NCBI GenBank assembly: GCA_017481725.1
Contig: JAFUOX010000018.1
Span: forward strand, 1-34,081
Direction of reading: 5' to 3'
Length of the DNA: 34,081 nt
Source: Kiritimatiellia bacterium
GTDB taxonomy: Bacteria > Verrucomicrobiota > Kiritimatiellia > RFP12 > UBA3636
Shown here: piece after piece, positions 17,517-25,340 of the stretch
Layout of the letters: the number at the start of each line of letters is the position of its first letter
Position numbering within the stretch: the first letter of the stretch is position 1
Notes under the pieces: model-generated
What the model was told of the DNA's origin: nothing
Seen by the model: only the letters and a program-made list of their open reading frames with translations
Databases searched by the model: none
Translations under genes and position numbers: made by a program

Positions 17517-20500
17517 TTAGTTGTTAGCTTCATCTGATTGGTCTTCAGCACCTAGTAGCTGCATATCAATGCAGAGACCATTTAGTTCATTTCTTAGAAC
17601 AGAGAATGTCTCTGGGATACCAGCTTGAAGTGCATTAGAGCCCTTGACGATTGACTCATAAATTCTTGTACGGCCTGTGACATCATCAGACTTAACAGTC
17701 AATAGCTCCTGCAATGCATAAGCTACACCGTGAGCCTCAAGTGCCCAAACCTCCATTTCACCCATACGCTGACCACCAAGCTGTGCTTTACCACCGAGTG
17801 GCTGCTGAGTAACAAGTGAGTATGGACCTGTAGAACGAGCATGAATCTTATCTGTTACAAGGTGGTGTAGCTTAAGCATATAGATAACACCAACTACAAC
17901 ACGTTGTTCAAAACGCTCGCCTGTTCTGCCATCATAAAGAACTGTCTTACAATCGTCGCAAACCCAATTATAATCAGACTTCTCACGAGCCTCACGTAGG
18001 AAGTCGCGAATCTGATCTTCCATAACACCATCGAACACAGGTGTACCAGCGTGCAAACCAAGAGCACGGCATGCAATACCTAGGTGTGTTTCGAAAACCT
18101 GACCGATGTTCATACGTGAAGGCACACCCATTGGGTTTAGAACGATATCAACGCACTGACCATTAGGTAGGAATGGCATATCCTCTGGAGGAAGAATACG
18201 AGCAACAACACCCTTGTTACCATGGCGACCAGCAAGCTTATCACCAACAGATAGATTCTTCTTCTCTGCGATATAAACCTTAACAGTCTTGATTGGGCCC
18301 TGACTGTCATTTGAGGAATCAAGCTCAGCAAGCTTCTTCTTTGCTGTTTTCTCAGCCTTCTCAAAATCAGGATTTGCATTATCAATAACATCCTTAATCT
18401 GCTCCTGAGTACCACAAACCTCCATGCTCCAGTGCTTGCGGCAACGAGCTAGGTGTTGTAGGTGAGACTTATTTGTCTTTGTAGAAGCAGGAATAATAAT
18501 GTCACCAGTTTCTGTATCAATAATGTCAAAGGTATTCTTATTTTGACCGATAACTCCCTGAAGCTTAGCAACTAACTCCTTAGTTAGCTCCTCTGTACGC
18601 TTCTTTAGTTCGTCCTCAATCTTTTTGCGTTCCTTCTTAATTTCACTTAAATCAGCCTGAACGTTTGACTTCTTAGGATCCTTTGCGCGGTTAATCTTAA
18701 CATCCATAACGATACCCTCTGTTCCTGGTGGAACACATAGAGAAGAATCGCGAACCTCAGAACCCTTATCACCAAAGATAGCACGTAGTAGACGCTCCTC
18801 TGGTGGAAGCTCTTCCTGCTCAGACTTAGGTGTTACCTTACCAACAAGAATATCGCCTGGCTTTACCTTAGCACCAACGCGAACAACACCATCAGCATCA
18901 AGATTGCGTAGTGCATCTTCACCAACATTAGGGATATCACGTGTAATTTCCTCAGGACCTATCTTTGTCTCACGTGCCTGGCACTCAAAATCTGTGATAT
19001 GAACAGAAGTAAATACATCGTCACTAACGATACGCTGAGATACAAGAATAGAGTCCTCGAAGTTACAACCACACCATGGCATAAATGCAACAAGTAGGTT
19101 CTTACCAAGAGCAAGCTCACCCTGATCAGTTGCAGGACCATCTGCAAGAACATCACCCTTCTTAACTGTATCGCCAACCTTTACAATTGGATACTGGTTA
19201 AAGCAGGTGCTTGCATTTGTACGGCGGAACTTCTGCAATGAATACTCGTGCTCATCGCCCTTCTTATTTGTAATGGTAATTGAGCAAGCATCAGCCTTTG
19301 TGACCTTACCATCTTCTTCTGCTACTACAACCACACGAGAGTCACGTGCTGCACGACCCTCAAGACCAGTTGCAACATAAGGACGCTCTGTGCGCAATAG
19401 AGGAACTGCCTGACGCATCATGTTTGCACCCATCAATGCACGGTTAGCATCGTCGTGCTCAAGGAATGGAATCAAGCCTGCAGCAATAGAAATTACCTGC
19501 ATAGGTGAAACGTCCATGTAATTTACTAATTCACGTGGAAGAGCTTCAAATTCACCATTGCGGCGGCACATAACTGTTGGGTTCTTAAATGTACGATCTG
19601 CAGTCAAAGGTGCGTTAGCCTGTGCTACAACGTGATTCTCCTCATCGTCAGCAGATAGATAAACAACCTCATCAGTAACCTTGCCATCTACTACCTTTAC
19701 ATAAGGTGTCTCGATAAAACCAAATTGGTTAATATGAGCATAGATACCAAGAGATGAAATCAAACCGATATTTGGACCTTCAGGAGTCTCAATAGGACAA
19801 ATACGACCATAGTGAGAAGGATGAACGTCTCGAACCTCAAAGCCTGCACGATCACGGGACAAACCACCAGGACCAAGAGCTGACAAGCGGCGCTTATGAG
19901 CTAGACCTGAAAGTGGGTTTGTTTGATCCATAAATTGAGATAGCTGGCTACGACCAAAGAAATCGCCAATTACACTAGCTAGAGTTTTTGATGTAACAAG
20001 CTTTTGGATAGCGACATCAGAGGTTGATACTGGAGTAGCAGAAACTGCTGAAGTAGCTGCTGTTGAAGATGCTGCATTTGCACTATTTTGAGAGAACTGT
20101 ATAGACATACGCTCTTTGATTACACGCTCTGTACGTGCAAGACCTGTGCGGCAATAACCCTCAAGAAGCTCACCAGCTGTACGAATACGGCGGCTACCTA
20201 GGTGGTCAATATCATCTGTAACACCTGTTTCATAAATGTTTAGAAGCATACGAATTGCACGGATAACATCAACCTTGCTTAGAATACGCTGCTCACTTGA
20301 AACCTCTTCCTCTCCACGCTCAGGATCTGTATAAGCACCAAGCTTTTGGTTAAGCTTATAACGACCTACACGACCAAGATCATAGCGACGCTCATCGAAG
20401 AATAGGCGTGTGATGTATGTCTTTGCGTTAGAAGCTGTTACAGGATCACCTGGACGAATTGTGTGATAAATTTCGCGTAATGCTTCTTCCTCGTTTGTTG

Positions 20501-21401
20501 TTGTTTCTGCACGTAGAGTTGTTACAAACAAGCCCTTGTCATTAGAAACATTAACAACCTCAACATACTCAATTCCTGCAACACCTAGCTGATGAAGAAC
20601 TGTTGCTGAAACTGGAGCATAGCGGTGAGCAATAATAGCATTGCTGTTATTTGGATCGCGGATATCCTCTGGGAAAACATAATTTGCAAGGAAATCCTCT
20701 GGATAACCATTTGGATAAACCTTTGGATCAAGCTGAGTCTGTAGAGTCTCAAACTTGTAGAAAAGCTCTAGAATCTGGCGATCTGTTGAATAACCAAGTG
20801 CACGTAGGAATGTTGAAACACGGAACTTCCTGCGGCGACGACGACGATCTAGGAATACCCAAATTTGGTTCTGTACATCAAACTGTAGCTCAATCCATGA
20901 ACCACGGTCAGGGATAATACGAACTGAATAAAGCTTTGAACCATTGTTGTGAATTGTCTTTTCAGAGCAAAGACCTGGAGAACGATGAAGCTGGCTAACA
21001 ATAACACGCTCTGCACCGTTAATAACAAAAGCACCATCATCTGTCATTAATGGAATATCACCCATAAACACAGACTGCTCTTTTGTTTCCTCGCCATCAC
21101 GAGAAAGGCGGAAAACAACATTCAATGGAACCTGGTATGAGGCGCCCTCGCGAAGAGCTTGTAGTGGAGTATATTGTGGCTCCCCTAACTCATAGCGCAC
21201 GAAATCGAGGTTATAGGTTTCATTTAAACCACCAACAACTGGGAAAATTTCTTTAAAAATACCCTGAAGACCTTGATGCTTACGCTTTGTTGGTGGAACG
21301 TCTGCTTGCAAGAAATCCTTAAAGGATTTGGTCTGTATCTCGATAAGATCTGGTGGCTGGATTACTGGTGTAAGTTTGCCGAAAATGGTTCTTTCTACCA
21401 T
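17517..21401 (-). CDS. rpoB: DNA-directed RNA polymerase subunit beta (RpoB)
   Basis: This is the beta subunit, 1294 residues. The rifampicin region SQLSQFMDQTNPLSG begins at residue 485. Gln489, Asp492, His502 and Ser507 correspond to E. coli 513, 516, 526 and 531, so the known drug-contact positions look wild type. The stretch after it (RDRAGFEVRDVHPSHYGR, then PIETPEGPNIGLI) and the late GDKLAGRHGNKGV and GGKAQLGGQRMGEMEVWALEA blocks are intact. A low-complexity Ser/Ala/Thr insert lies at about residues 437-461, just before the rifampicin region. The ATG is preceded by AGAGGT. A 207-nt structured spacer separates it from rplL, and rpoC follows 17 nt later. Confidence 0.98.
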   Translation of the reverse strand: MVERTIFGKLTPVIQPPDLIEIQTKSFKDFLQADVPPTKRKHQGLQGIFKEIFPVVGGLNETYNLDFVRYELGEPQYTPLQALREGASYQVPLNVVFRLSRDGEETKEQSVFMGDIPLMTDDGAFVINGAERVIVSQLHRSPGLCSEKTIHNNGSKLYSVRIIPDRGSWIELQFDVQNQIWVFLDRRRRRRKFRVSTFLRALGYSTDRQILELFYKFETLQTQLDPKVYPNGYPEDFLANYVFPEDIRDPNNSNAIIAHRYAPVSATVLHQLGVAGIEYVEVVNVSNDKGLFVTTLRAETTTNEEEALREIYHTIRPGDPVTASNAKTYITRLFFDERRYDLGRVGRYKLNQKLGAYTDPERGEEEVSSEQRILSKVDVIRAIRMLLNIYETGVTDDIDHLGSRRIRTAGELLEGYCRTGLARTERVIKERMSIQFSQNSANAASSTAATSAVSATPVSTSDVAIQKLVTSKTLASVIGDFFGRSQLSQFMDQTNPLSGLAHKRRLSALGPGGLSRDRAGFEVRDVHPSHYGRICPIETPEGPNIGLISSLGIYAHINQFGFIETPYVKVVDGKVTDEVVYLSADDEENHVVAQANAPLTADRTFKNPTVMCRRNGEFEALPRELVNYMDVSPMQVISIAAGLIPFLEHDDANRALMGANMMRQAVPLLRTERPYVATGLEGRAARDSRVVVVAEEDGKVTKADACSITITNKKGDEHEYSLQKFRRTNASTCFNQYPIVKVGDTVKKGDVLADGPATDQGELALGKNLLVAFMPWCGCNFEDSILVSQRIVSDDVFTSVHITDFECQARETKIGPEEITRDIPNVGEDALRNLDADGVVRVGAKVKPGDILVGKVTPKSEQEELPPEERLLRAIFGDKGSEVRDSSLCVPPGTEGIVMDVKINRAKDPKKSNVQADLSEIKKERKKIEDELKKRTEELTKELVAKLQGVIGQNKNTFDIIDTETGDIIIPASTKTNKSHLQHLARCRKHWSMEVCGTQEQIKDVIDNANPDFEKAEKTAKKKLAELDSSNDSQGPIKTVKVYIAEKKNLSVGDKLAGRHGNKGVVARILPPEDMPFLPNGQCVDIVLNPMGVPSRMNIGQVFETHLGIACRALGLHAGTPVFDGVMEDQIRDFLREAREKSDYNWVCDDCKTVLYDGRTGERFEQRVVVGVIYMLKLHHLVTDKIHARSTGPYSLVTQQPLGGKAQLGGQRMGEMEVWALEAHGVAYALQELLTVKSDDVTGRTRIYESIVKGSNALQAGIPETFSVLRNELNGLCIDMQLLGAEDQSDEANN

Positions 21402-21608
21402 CAGGTACCTCTTCTTTTAGTTGAAAACAGAATCCGCTTTAAGCGGGGGAAATTGGTGTGTTTTTTTAGAAAAAAAACATCTAAAAAAGAAAACGCCACA
21501 GGCGGGTTCGTATTGAACCCGCCCAAAAGCATGAATTTCGAAGCCCTTCACAGAGATAGCTTATTTTAAGATAAAACCATGAAGGGTTTTCGAAGATATT
21601 AGGCTAAA
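21402..21608 (-). promoter_or_regulatory. Structured rplL-rpoB spacer with attenuator-like hairpins
   Basis: On the minus strand, just after the rplL stop, TTCGAA..CCCTTCA can pair with TGAAGGG..TTCGAA across about 25 nt (about 21536-21598). A second, compact hairpin has a perfect 9-bp stem (21501-21509 with 21515-21523) and is followed by T-rich sequence and long T/A runs. In E. coli the equivalent spacer holds a partial terminator and an RNase III site that lower rpoBC expression relative to the ribosomal proteins. By analogy this spacer may do the same; I infer that from position and structure. Confidence 0.55.
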
Positions 21609-21980
21609 TTACTTAACCTCAACTTTAGCGCCTGCAGCCTCAAGCTTCTTCTTGAGCTCTTCAGCCTCGTCCTTAGAAACGCCGGACTTAACAACGCCAT
21701 TGCCCTCTACAAGAGCCTTAGACTCTGCTAGGCCAAGACCTGTTGCAGCACGTACTTCCTTGATAACTGCGATCTTGTTTGCACCAGCATCAGCTAGCTT
21801 AACGTCGAACTCTGTCTTCTCTTCAGCAGCAGGTGCAGCACCAGCAGCAGGAGCAGCAGCAACAGCAGCTACAGGAGCAGCAGCAGAAACGCCCCACTTA
21901 TCCTCTAGTGCCTTAACTAGGTCAGAGATCTCTAGAACGGATAGACCGCTCAAATATTCAATTACTTCGTCTTTTGTCAT
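21609..21980 (-). CDS. rplL: Ribosomal protein bL12 (L7/L12)
   Basis: The 123-residue stalk protein has an N-terminal dimerisation helix pair (residues 1-32) that docks on L10. A flexible Ala/Pro/Gly hinge follows (about 33-53). The C-terminal domain carries the conserved [20 protein letters not shown] factor-binding helix region. It recruits elongation and initiation factors to the ribosome. The upstream ribosome binding site is weak (AGAAG), and 110 nt of structured spacer separates it from rplJ. Confidence 0.98.
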   Translation of the reverse strand: MTKDEVIEYLSGLSVLEISDLVKALEDKWGVSAAAPVAAVAAAPAAGAAPAAEEKTEFDVKLADAGANKIAVIKEVRAATGLGLAESKALVEGNGVVKSGVSKDEAEELKKKLEAAGAKVEVK

Positions 21981-22006
21981 TTTATTTCTTCTTTCTTGTG
22001 TAACCG

Positions 22007-22069
22007 CACGAATGTTTCATCGTGAGGGGATTGAGCTACGCTACTTCGGCACCCACCGAAATCACGCAG
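22007..22069 (-). promoter_or_regulatory. Hairpins in the rplJ-rplL spacer
   Basis: A 14-bp stem with one mismatch and several G-U pairs (22036-22069, 6-nt loop) is followed on the transcript by a small 5-bp hairpin (22007-22024). Both lie in the 110-nt gap between rplJ and rplL. They may set mRNA processing or the extra translation that L12 needs (four or more copies per L10). Function is inferred only from position. Confidence 0.5.
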
Positions 22070-22090
22070 CCCGGCATTTTACGACACACT

Positions 22091-22633
22091 TTATGCCGCA
22101 GAACCATCTTTGTCTTGCTTTGCCTTGAGAACGTATAGTACGCTCTGTAGAGGTGCTGCAAGAACGCGAACGAGAGATGATGCAGGTGCCTGTAGTGTTC
22201 CAAGGAACATTGCACGCATAACATCCTTGGAAGGAAGCTTAGATAGAGCCTCAACTTGATCCTGATCAAGTGTAGCTGTATCCAACTGAGCTGCCTTAAC
22301 AGATGCATTCTCATTCTTCTTCAAAAATTCGATAACGATCTTTGCTACTTCAGCAGGATCTCCAGCACCAGTTACCATTGCTGTAGGACCAGTCAAAACG
22401 GCTTCAATGCCCTCCCAACCCTTCTCAGCTGCAACCTTTGCTAGATATGCATTCTTAACAACCTTAACTGCTGAATCAGCCTTTGCTAACTCCTTACGTA
22501 GTGTAGCAAACTTAGAAACTGTTAGTCCACCGTAGTTAAGAACAAAGCAGTAATCTGACTTCTCAACTAGCTCTGTGATTTCCTTGATAGCAAGGATTTT
22601 CTCTGGACGATTAGAATTTGCTTGTGGTTTCAT
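22091..22633 (-). CDS. rplJ: Ribosomal protein uL10
   Basis: This 180-residue L10 anchors L12 dimers to the ribosome. The N-terminal RNA-binding domain is recognisable (EITELVEKSDYCFVLNYGGL, then LRKELAKA). The C-terminal helix that binds L12 ends APLQSVLYVLKAKQ. The ribosome binding site AAGGAGAG overlaps the rplA stop codon, leaving only 11 nt between the genes, so there is no room for the L10 autoregulatory leader found upstream of rplJ in many bacteria. Confidence 0.97.
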   Translation of the reverse strand: MKPQANSNRPEKILAIKEITELVEKSDYCFVLNYGGLTVSKFATLRKELAKADSAVKVVKNAYLAKVAAEKGWEGIEAVLTGPTAMVTGAGDPAEVAKIVIEFLKKNENASVKAAQLDTATLDQDQVEALSKLPSKDVMRAMFLGTLQAPASSLVRVLAAPLQSVLYVLKAKQDKDGSAA

Positions 22634-22644
22634 CTATGCTCTCC

Positions 22645-23328
22645 TTAGTCCTTAATATCAATTTTAACTGGTACACCCATTGTAGATGTTACAGTAACAC
22701 GACGGAAGAACTGACCCTTTGTAGATGCTGGGCGCTCAGCACGAATAGCTGAGATAATTGCCTCTGCATTCTCTTCAAGCTTAGCAGCATCAAAGCTTAG
22801 TTTACCAAATAGAACGCAGATGTTGCCCTGACGATCCATACGGAACTCAACCTTACCAGCCTTCTGAGCCTTAACAGCTGCAGCTGTATCATCTGTAACT
22901 GTGCCAGTCTTTGGATTTGGCATCAAACCACGAGGACCTAGCTGACGACCTAGCTTACGAACCTCCTGCATAGCCTCTGGAGTAGCAATTGCTACATCGA
23001 AATCTGTCCAACCACCCTTAACTTTCTCGATAAGATCTTCGTTACCAACGAAGTCAGCACCTGCCTCGCGAGCAGCATCAGCTGCAGTACCGCCAGCAAA
23101 AACTGCTACCTTAACGCTCTTACCTGTACCGTGTGGTAGGCTTACTGTACCACGAATCATCTGATCAGACTTACGTGAATCACAACCCATGCGCATACCG
23201 AGCTCCATTGTCTCGTCAAACTTTGCAATTGGGTTTGCCTTAATGAAAGCGATTGCCTCAGCAAGTGAAACTGCCTCAGTAGGTGCCTTCTTGGCTACAT
23301 CTGTATATTTTTTACCGTGCTTTGCCAT
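22645..23328 (-). CDS. rplA: Ribosomal protein uL1
   Basis: This 227-residue L1 protein of the mobile L1 stalk has conserved [23 protein letters not shown] (residues about 38-60) and [18 protein letters not shown] near residue 130. In other bacteria it also represses its own operon by binding a leader upstream of rplK. It starts 17 nt after rplK, with its AAGGAAGG ribosome binding site overlapping the rplK stop codon. Confidence 0.98.
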   Translation of the reverse strand: MAKHGKKYTDVAKKAPTEAVSLAEAIAFIKANPIAKFDETMELGMRMGCDSRKSDQMIRGTVSLPHGTGKSVKVAVFAGGTAADAAREAGADFVGNEDLIEKVKGGWTDFDVAIATPEAMQEVRKLGRQLGPRGLMPNPKTGTVTDDTAAAVKAQKAGKVEFRMDRQGNICVLFGKLSFDAAKLEENAEAIISAIRAERPASTKGQFFRRVTVTSTMGVPVKIDIKD

Positions 23329-23345
23329 AGTTAATTACACCTTCC

Positions 23346-23774
23346 TTAGCCTTCTACTACGTCAATGCCCATGCTACGAGCTGTACCTTCGATCATGCGT
23401 GCAGCGTGCTCTTCATTGATAGCATTCAAATCAGCTGCCTTAACCTTAACGATTTCCATGATCTGTGACTTTGTTACCTTACCAACCTTTGCACTGTTTG
23501 GCTTACCAGAACCCTTCTGGATACCAGCTGCCTTCTTTAGAAGAACTGCTGCTGGAGGGCTCTTTAGTACGAAGGTGAAGGAACGGTCAGCATATACAGT
23601 GATAACTACTGGAATAATCATTCCAGACTGTGCCTGTGTTGCTGCATTGAACTCTTTACAGAACGCCATAATGTTAACGCCCTGTGAACCAAGTGCTGGT
23701 CCGATAGGAGGTGCTGGGTTTGCAGCTCCTGCTGGCACCTGCAAACGCACGATGCCTGTTACTTTCTTTGCCAT
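23346..23774 (-). CDS. rplK: Ribosomal protein uL11
   Basis: The 142-residue L11 belongs to the GTPase-associated centre of the 50S subunit. It has the N-terminal motif [18 protein letters not shown] and the conserved FCKEFNAAT and C-terminal RNA-binding GTARSMGI segments. TAAGGAAA precedes its ATG. A hairpin lies in the 64-nt spacer upstream. Confidence 0.98.
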   Translation of the reverse strand: MAKKVTGIVRLQVPAGAANPAPPIGPALGSQGVNIMAFCKEFNAATQAQSGMIIPVVITVYADRSFTFVLKSPPAAVLLKKAAGIQKGSGKPNSAKVGKVTKSQIMEIVKVKAADLNAINEEHAARMIEGTARSMGIDVVEG

Positions 23775-23796
23775 ATTTATGGTTTCCTTAGTAAAT

Positions 23797-23832
23797 ATAC
23801 TCTCCCGGGTCCCTACCGGTACATACGAGTAT
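23797..23832 (-). promoter_or_regulatory. Candidate L1-binding leader hairpin upstream of rplK
   Basis: On the transcript, AUACUC pairs with GAGUAU. Inside it, CCGG pairs with CCGG around a 7-nt loop, leaving an asymmetric internal loop of 7 nt against GA. In well-studied operons L1 represses rplKA by binding a two-helix site with an asymmetric loop at exactly this position. I did not verify the conserved L1-contact bases, so this is a positional and structural guess. Confidence 0.35.
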
Positions 23833-23838
23833 TAATTA

Positions 23839-24477
23839 TTACATGATAGGTGCTACATCGGTCTCTTCAGGAATAACCTTCTCAACCTCGTAAACACCTA
23901 CCGTAGTAAGGACGTCTCTACCAAAGATTGTTACATTAACCTTTAGCTCGCCCTTCTCGGGATCTATTTCTTGTACTATGCCAGTTGATGAAACAAATGG
24001 TCCAGACTTAATCTTAACCTCATCACCAACCTCAAATGGTATAACAACCTTTGCCTCTTGTCCTGCTTCTGATGCACCTAGAATTGACAACATCTCAGCA
24101 TCTGACAATGGCTGTGGCTTTCTCTGCTCTCCACCCAAGAAACCAATTACGCCCTGAACACCACGGATAAATGACCATACTGGCTCATTAAGTGGACGCT
24201 CACCACGCTTTGCTCCCTTGTAATATACAGCAGCATTAATAAAAACATATCCAGGGAAAAGCTTCTTTGTAACATTTATCTTACGCTTTTTCCCTGCTTT
24301 ATCCTCAGAAAATTTAACAACCTTCTCTGTTGGTACACGAACATCATTTATGTAAATGTCAAGACCAACCTCTTTTGATTGAGCCTTAAGTAGCTTCTCT
24401 ACCTTCTGTTCCTGGCCTGTTAATGCTTGTAGCACAAACCACTCCATTACAGGCTCTAGCTCTAAATCTGTCTGCAT
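23839..24477 (-). CDS. nusG: Transcription termination/antitermination factor NusG
   Basis: The 212-residue product has an NGN domain beginning EWFVLQALTGQE (residue 12 on) and including KKLFPGYVFI, followed by a C-terminal KOW domain (about 148-202: FEVGDEVKIKSGPF then a GRDVLTTV strand). NusG binds RNA polymerase and couples it to the ribosome or Rho. I kept the ATG at 24477 because AAGGAAG lies 9 nt upstream; the family-typical start at Met11 lacks a ribosome binding site. It lies 47 nt after secE. Confidence 0.97.
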   Translation of the reverse strand: MQTDLELEPVMEWFVLQALTGQEQKVEKLLKAQSKEVGLDIYINDVRVPTEKVVKFSEDKAGKKRKINVTKKLFPGYVFINAAVYYKGAKRGERPLNEPVWSFIRGVQGVIGFLGGEQRKPQPLSDAEMLSILGASEAGQEAKVVIPFEVGDEVKIKSGPFVSSTGIVQEIDPEKGELKVNVTIFGRDVLTTVGVYEVEKVIPEETDVAPIM

Positions 24478-24524
24478 CTGTATCTGCTTCCTTAACTAAA
24501 AATTTTGAAGTGATTAGGCTGGGC

Positions 24525-24731
24525 TTAACGAATTACTAGAGAATTCACAATCCACTGCAAAACCTGATCGCACAATAAAACAAATACTGCTACCAACAAT
24601 AGCATTGCAGCAATAACCCAGGTAGACTCAACAAGCTCTTTGCGACCAGGCCAAGAAATCTTACTGAATTCAGAACGGCAATCTCTTAGGAAACTTCCTA
24701 ATCCTTTTTTCTCTTCTTGTTCGTTGTTCAT
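24525..24731 (-). CDS. secE: Preprotein translocase subunit SecE
   Basis: This 68-residue short-form SecE has an amphipathic N-terminal helix, the conserved EFSKISWPGRKEL motif (residues 21-33) and a single transmembrane helix (about 37-55). It stabilises SecY in the protein-export channel. The ATG is preceded by GGAGAG. It sits between tRNA-Trp and nusG, the usual bacterial order. Confidence 0.97.
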   Translation of the reverse strand: MNNEQEEKKGLGSFLRDCRSEFSKISWPGRKELVESTWVIAAMLLLVAVFVLLCDQVLQWIVNSLVIR

Positions 24732-24749
24732 GAATCTCTCCAGGAAAAC

Positions 24750-24769
24750 CCCCTATGCTCTCATAGAGG
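24750..24769 (-). promoter_or_regulatory. Hairpin with short U-run between tRNA-Trp and secE
   Basis: An 8-bp stem (24750-24757 with 24762-24769, one G-U pair, 4-nt AGAG loop) is followed on the minus strand by G and T4. It begins 4 nt after the tRNA CCA end. It may be a weak attenuator or help tRNA 3' processing. Confidence 0.45.
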
Positions 24770-24773
24770 AAAA

Positions 24774-24849
24774 TGGCACGTGGAGCCGGACTCGAACCAG
24801 CAACAGGCGGTTTTGGAGACCGCTGCTCTACCAATTGAACTACCCACGT
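24774..24849 (-). tRNA. tRNA-Trp (anticodon CCA)
   Basis: A full cloverleaf is visible. The 7-bp acceptor stem (ACGTGGG with TCCACGT) has one G-U pair, and the discriminator is G. The anticodon stem GCGGT/ACCGC encloses CTCCAAA with anticodon CCA. The T-arm has a TTCGAGT loop, and CCA is encoded at the 3' end (24774-24776). It lies inside the rpmG-secE operon, as in many bacteria. Confidence 0.98.
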
Positions 24850-24901
24850 ATTAAAATCGTTATTATTAACTCAAATAGTTAAACGTTTGTCAGCAATACG
24901 C

Positions 24902-25054
24902 TTACTTAACTTCCTTATGAAGTGTGCGTTTACGCTCATTTGGGCAGAACTTCTTCTGCTCTAAACGTGCTGCCATTGTCTTCTTATTGCGAGTTGTTGT
25001 ATAGTTACGGCGCTTGCACTCTGTGCATTCCATTATAGCGAGCTCTCTCGGCAT
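24902..25054 (-). CDS. rpmG: Ribosomal protein bL33
   Basis: This 50-residue L33 has the N-terminal MECTECKRRNY pair of cysteines (Cys10, Cys13) and the C-terminal KKFCPNERKRTLHKE. The fourth cysteine of the classical zinc ribbon is absent (Cys37 is followed by Pro-Asn-Glu), so metal binding may be lost or altered. AGGAGT lies upstream of the chosen ATG at 25054; the internal Met8 has no ribosome binding site. It is the first gene of the cluster. Confidence 0.96.
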   Translation of the reverse strand: MPRELAIMECTECKRRNYTTTRNKKTMAARLEQKKFCPNERKRTLHKEVK

Positions 25055-25096
25055 AATATTACTCCTAAAATCAGTGCTTTAAAAAATTGAAATACT

Positions 25097-25165
25097 AAAT
25101 TACCATATACCTTGAATGAAAATCAAGCGTTTTTTTTAAATATTTTTTAATTTTTTTTCTTTTTT
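25097..25165 (-). promoter_or_regulatory. Candidate promoter with A-tract UP-like region for the rpmG-rpoC cluster
   Basis: On the minus strand TTGATT (25121-25126) and TAATTT (25097-25102, preceded by TGG as an extended -10) are 18 nt apart, about 45 nt upstream of rpmG. Immediately upstream, 25127-25165 is almost pure A with a few T residues on the coding strand, in phased A-runs, resembling a strong UP element for the polymerase alpha subunits. The hexamers themselves are only moderate. Confidence 0.5.
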
Positions 25166-25291
25166 TCTCAATTCTGACCTATTTTTCCTAAAAATTTAAT
25201 ACCTAAATATAAGCACGGTGGCTAAATCTGTGATATTTTTGACTGGATTACTGGATTTAACTATCGTTTCTAGCTAATTTGTCTGAAAATC

Positions 25292-25318
25292 AAAGAGGGC
25301 GACCAATGCCGCCCTCCT
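25292..25318 (-). terminator. Terminator after the 900-residue PA14-like gene
   Basis: GAGGGCG (25295-25301) pairs with CGCCCTC (25310-25316) around an 8-nt loop. It is followed on the minus strand by TTTGATTTTC and lies about 25 nt downstream of the stop. Confidence 0.7.
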
Positions 25319-25340
25319 CAATATTATTTCTTAACTATTA

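Noticed and set aside
21652-22128. 158-residue plus-strand frame opposite rplL
   Set aside because: It is the antisense shadow of the Ala-rich L12 gene; the rplL frame is certain.
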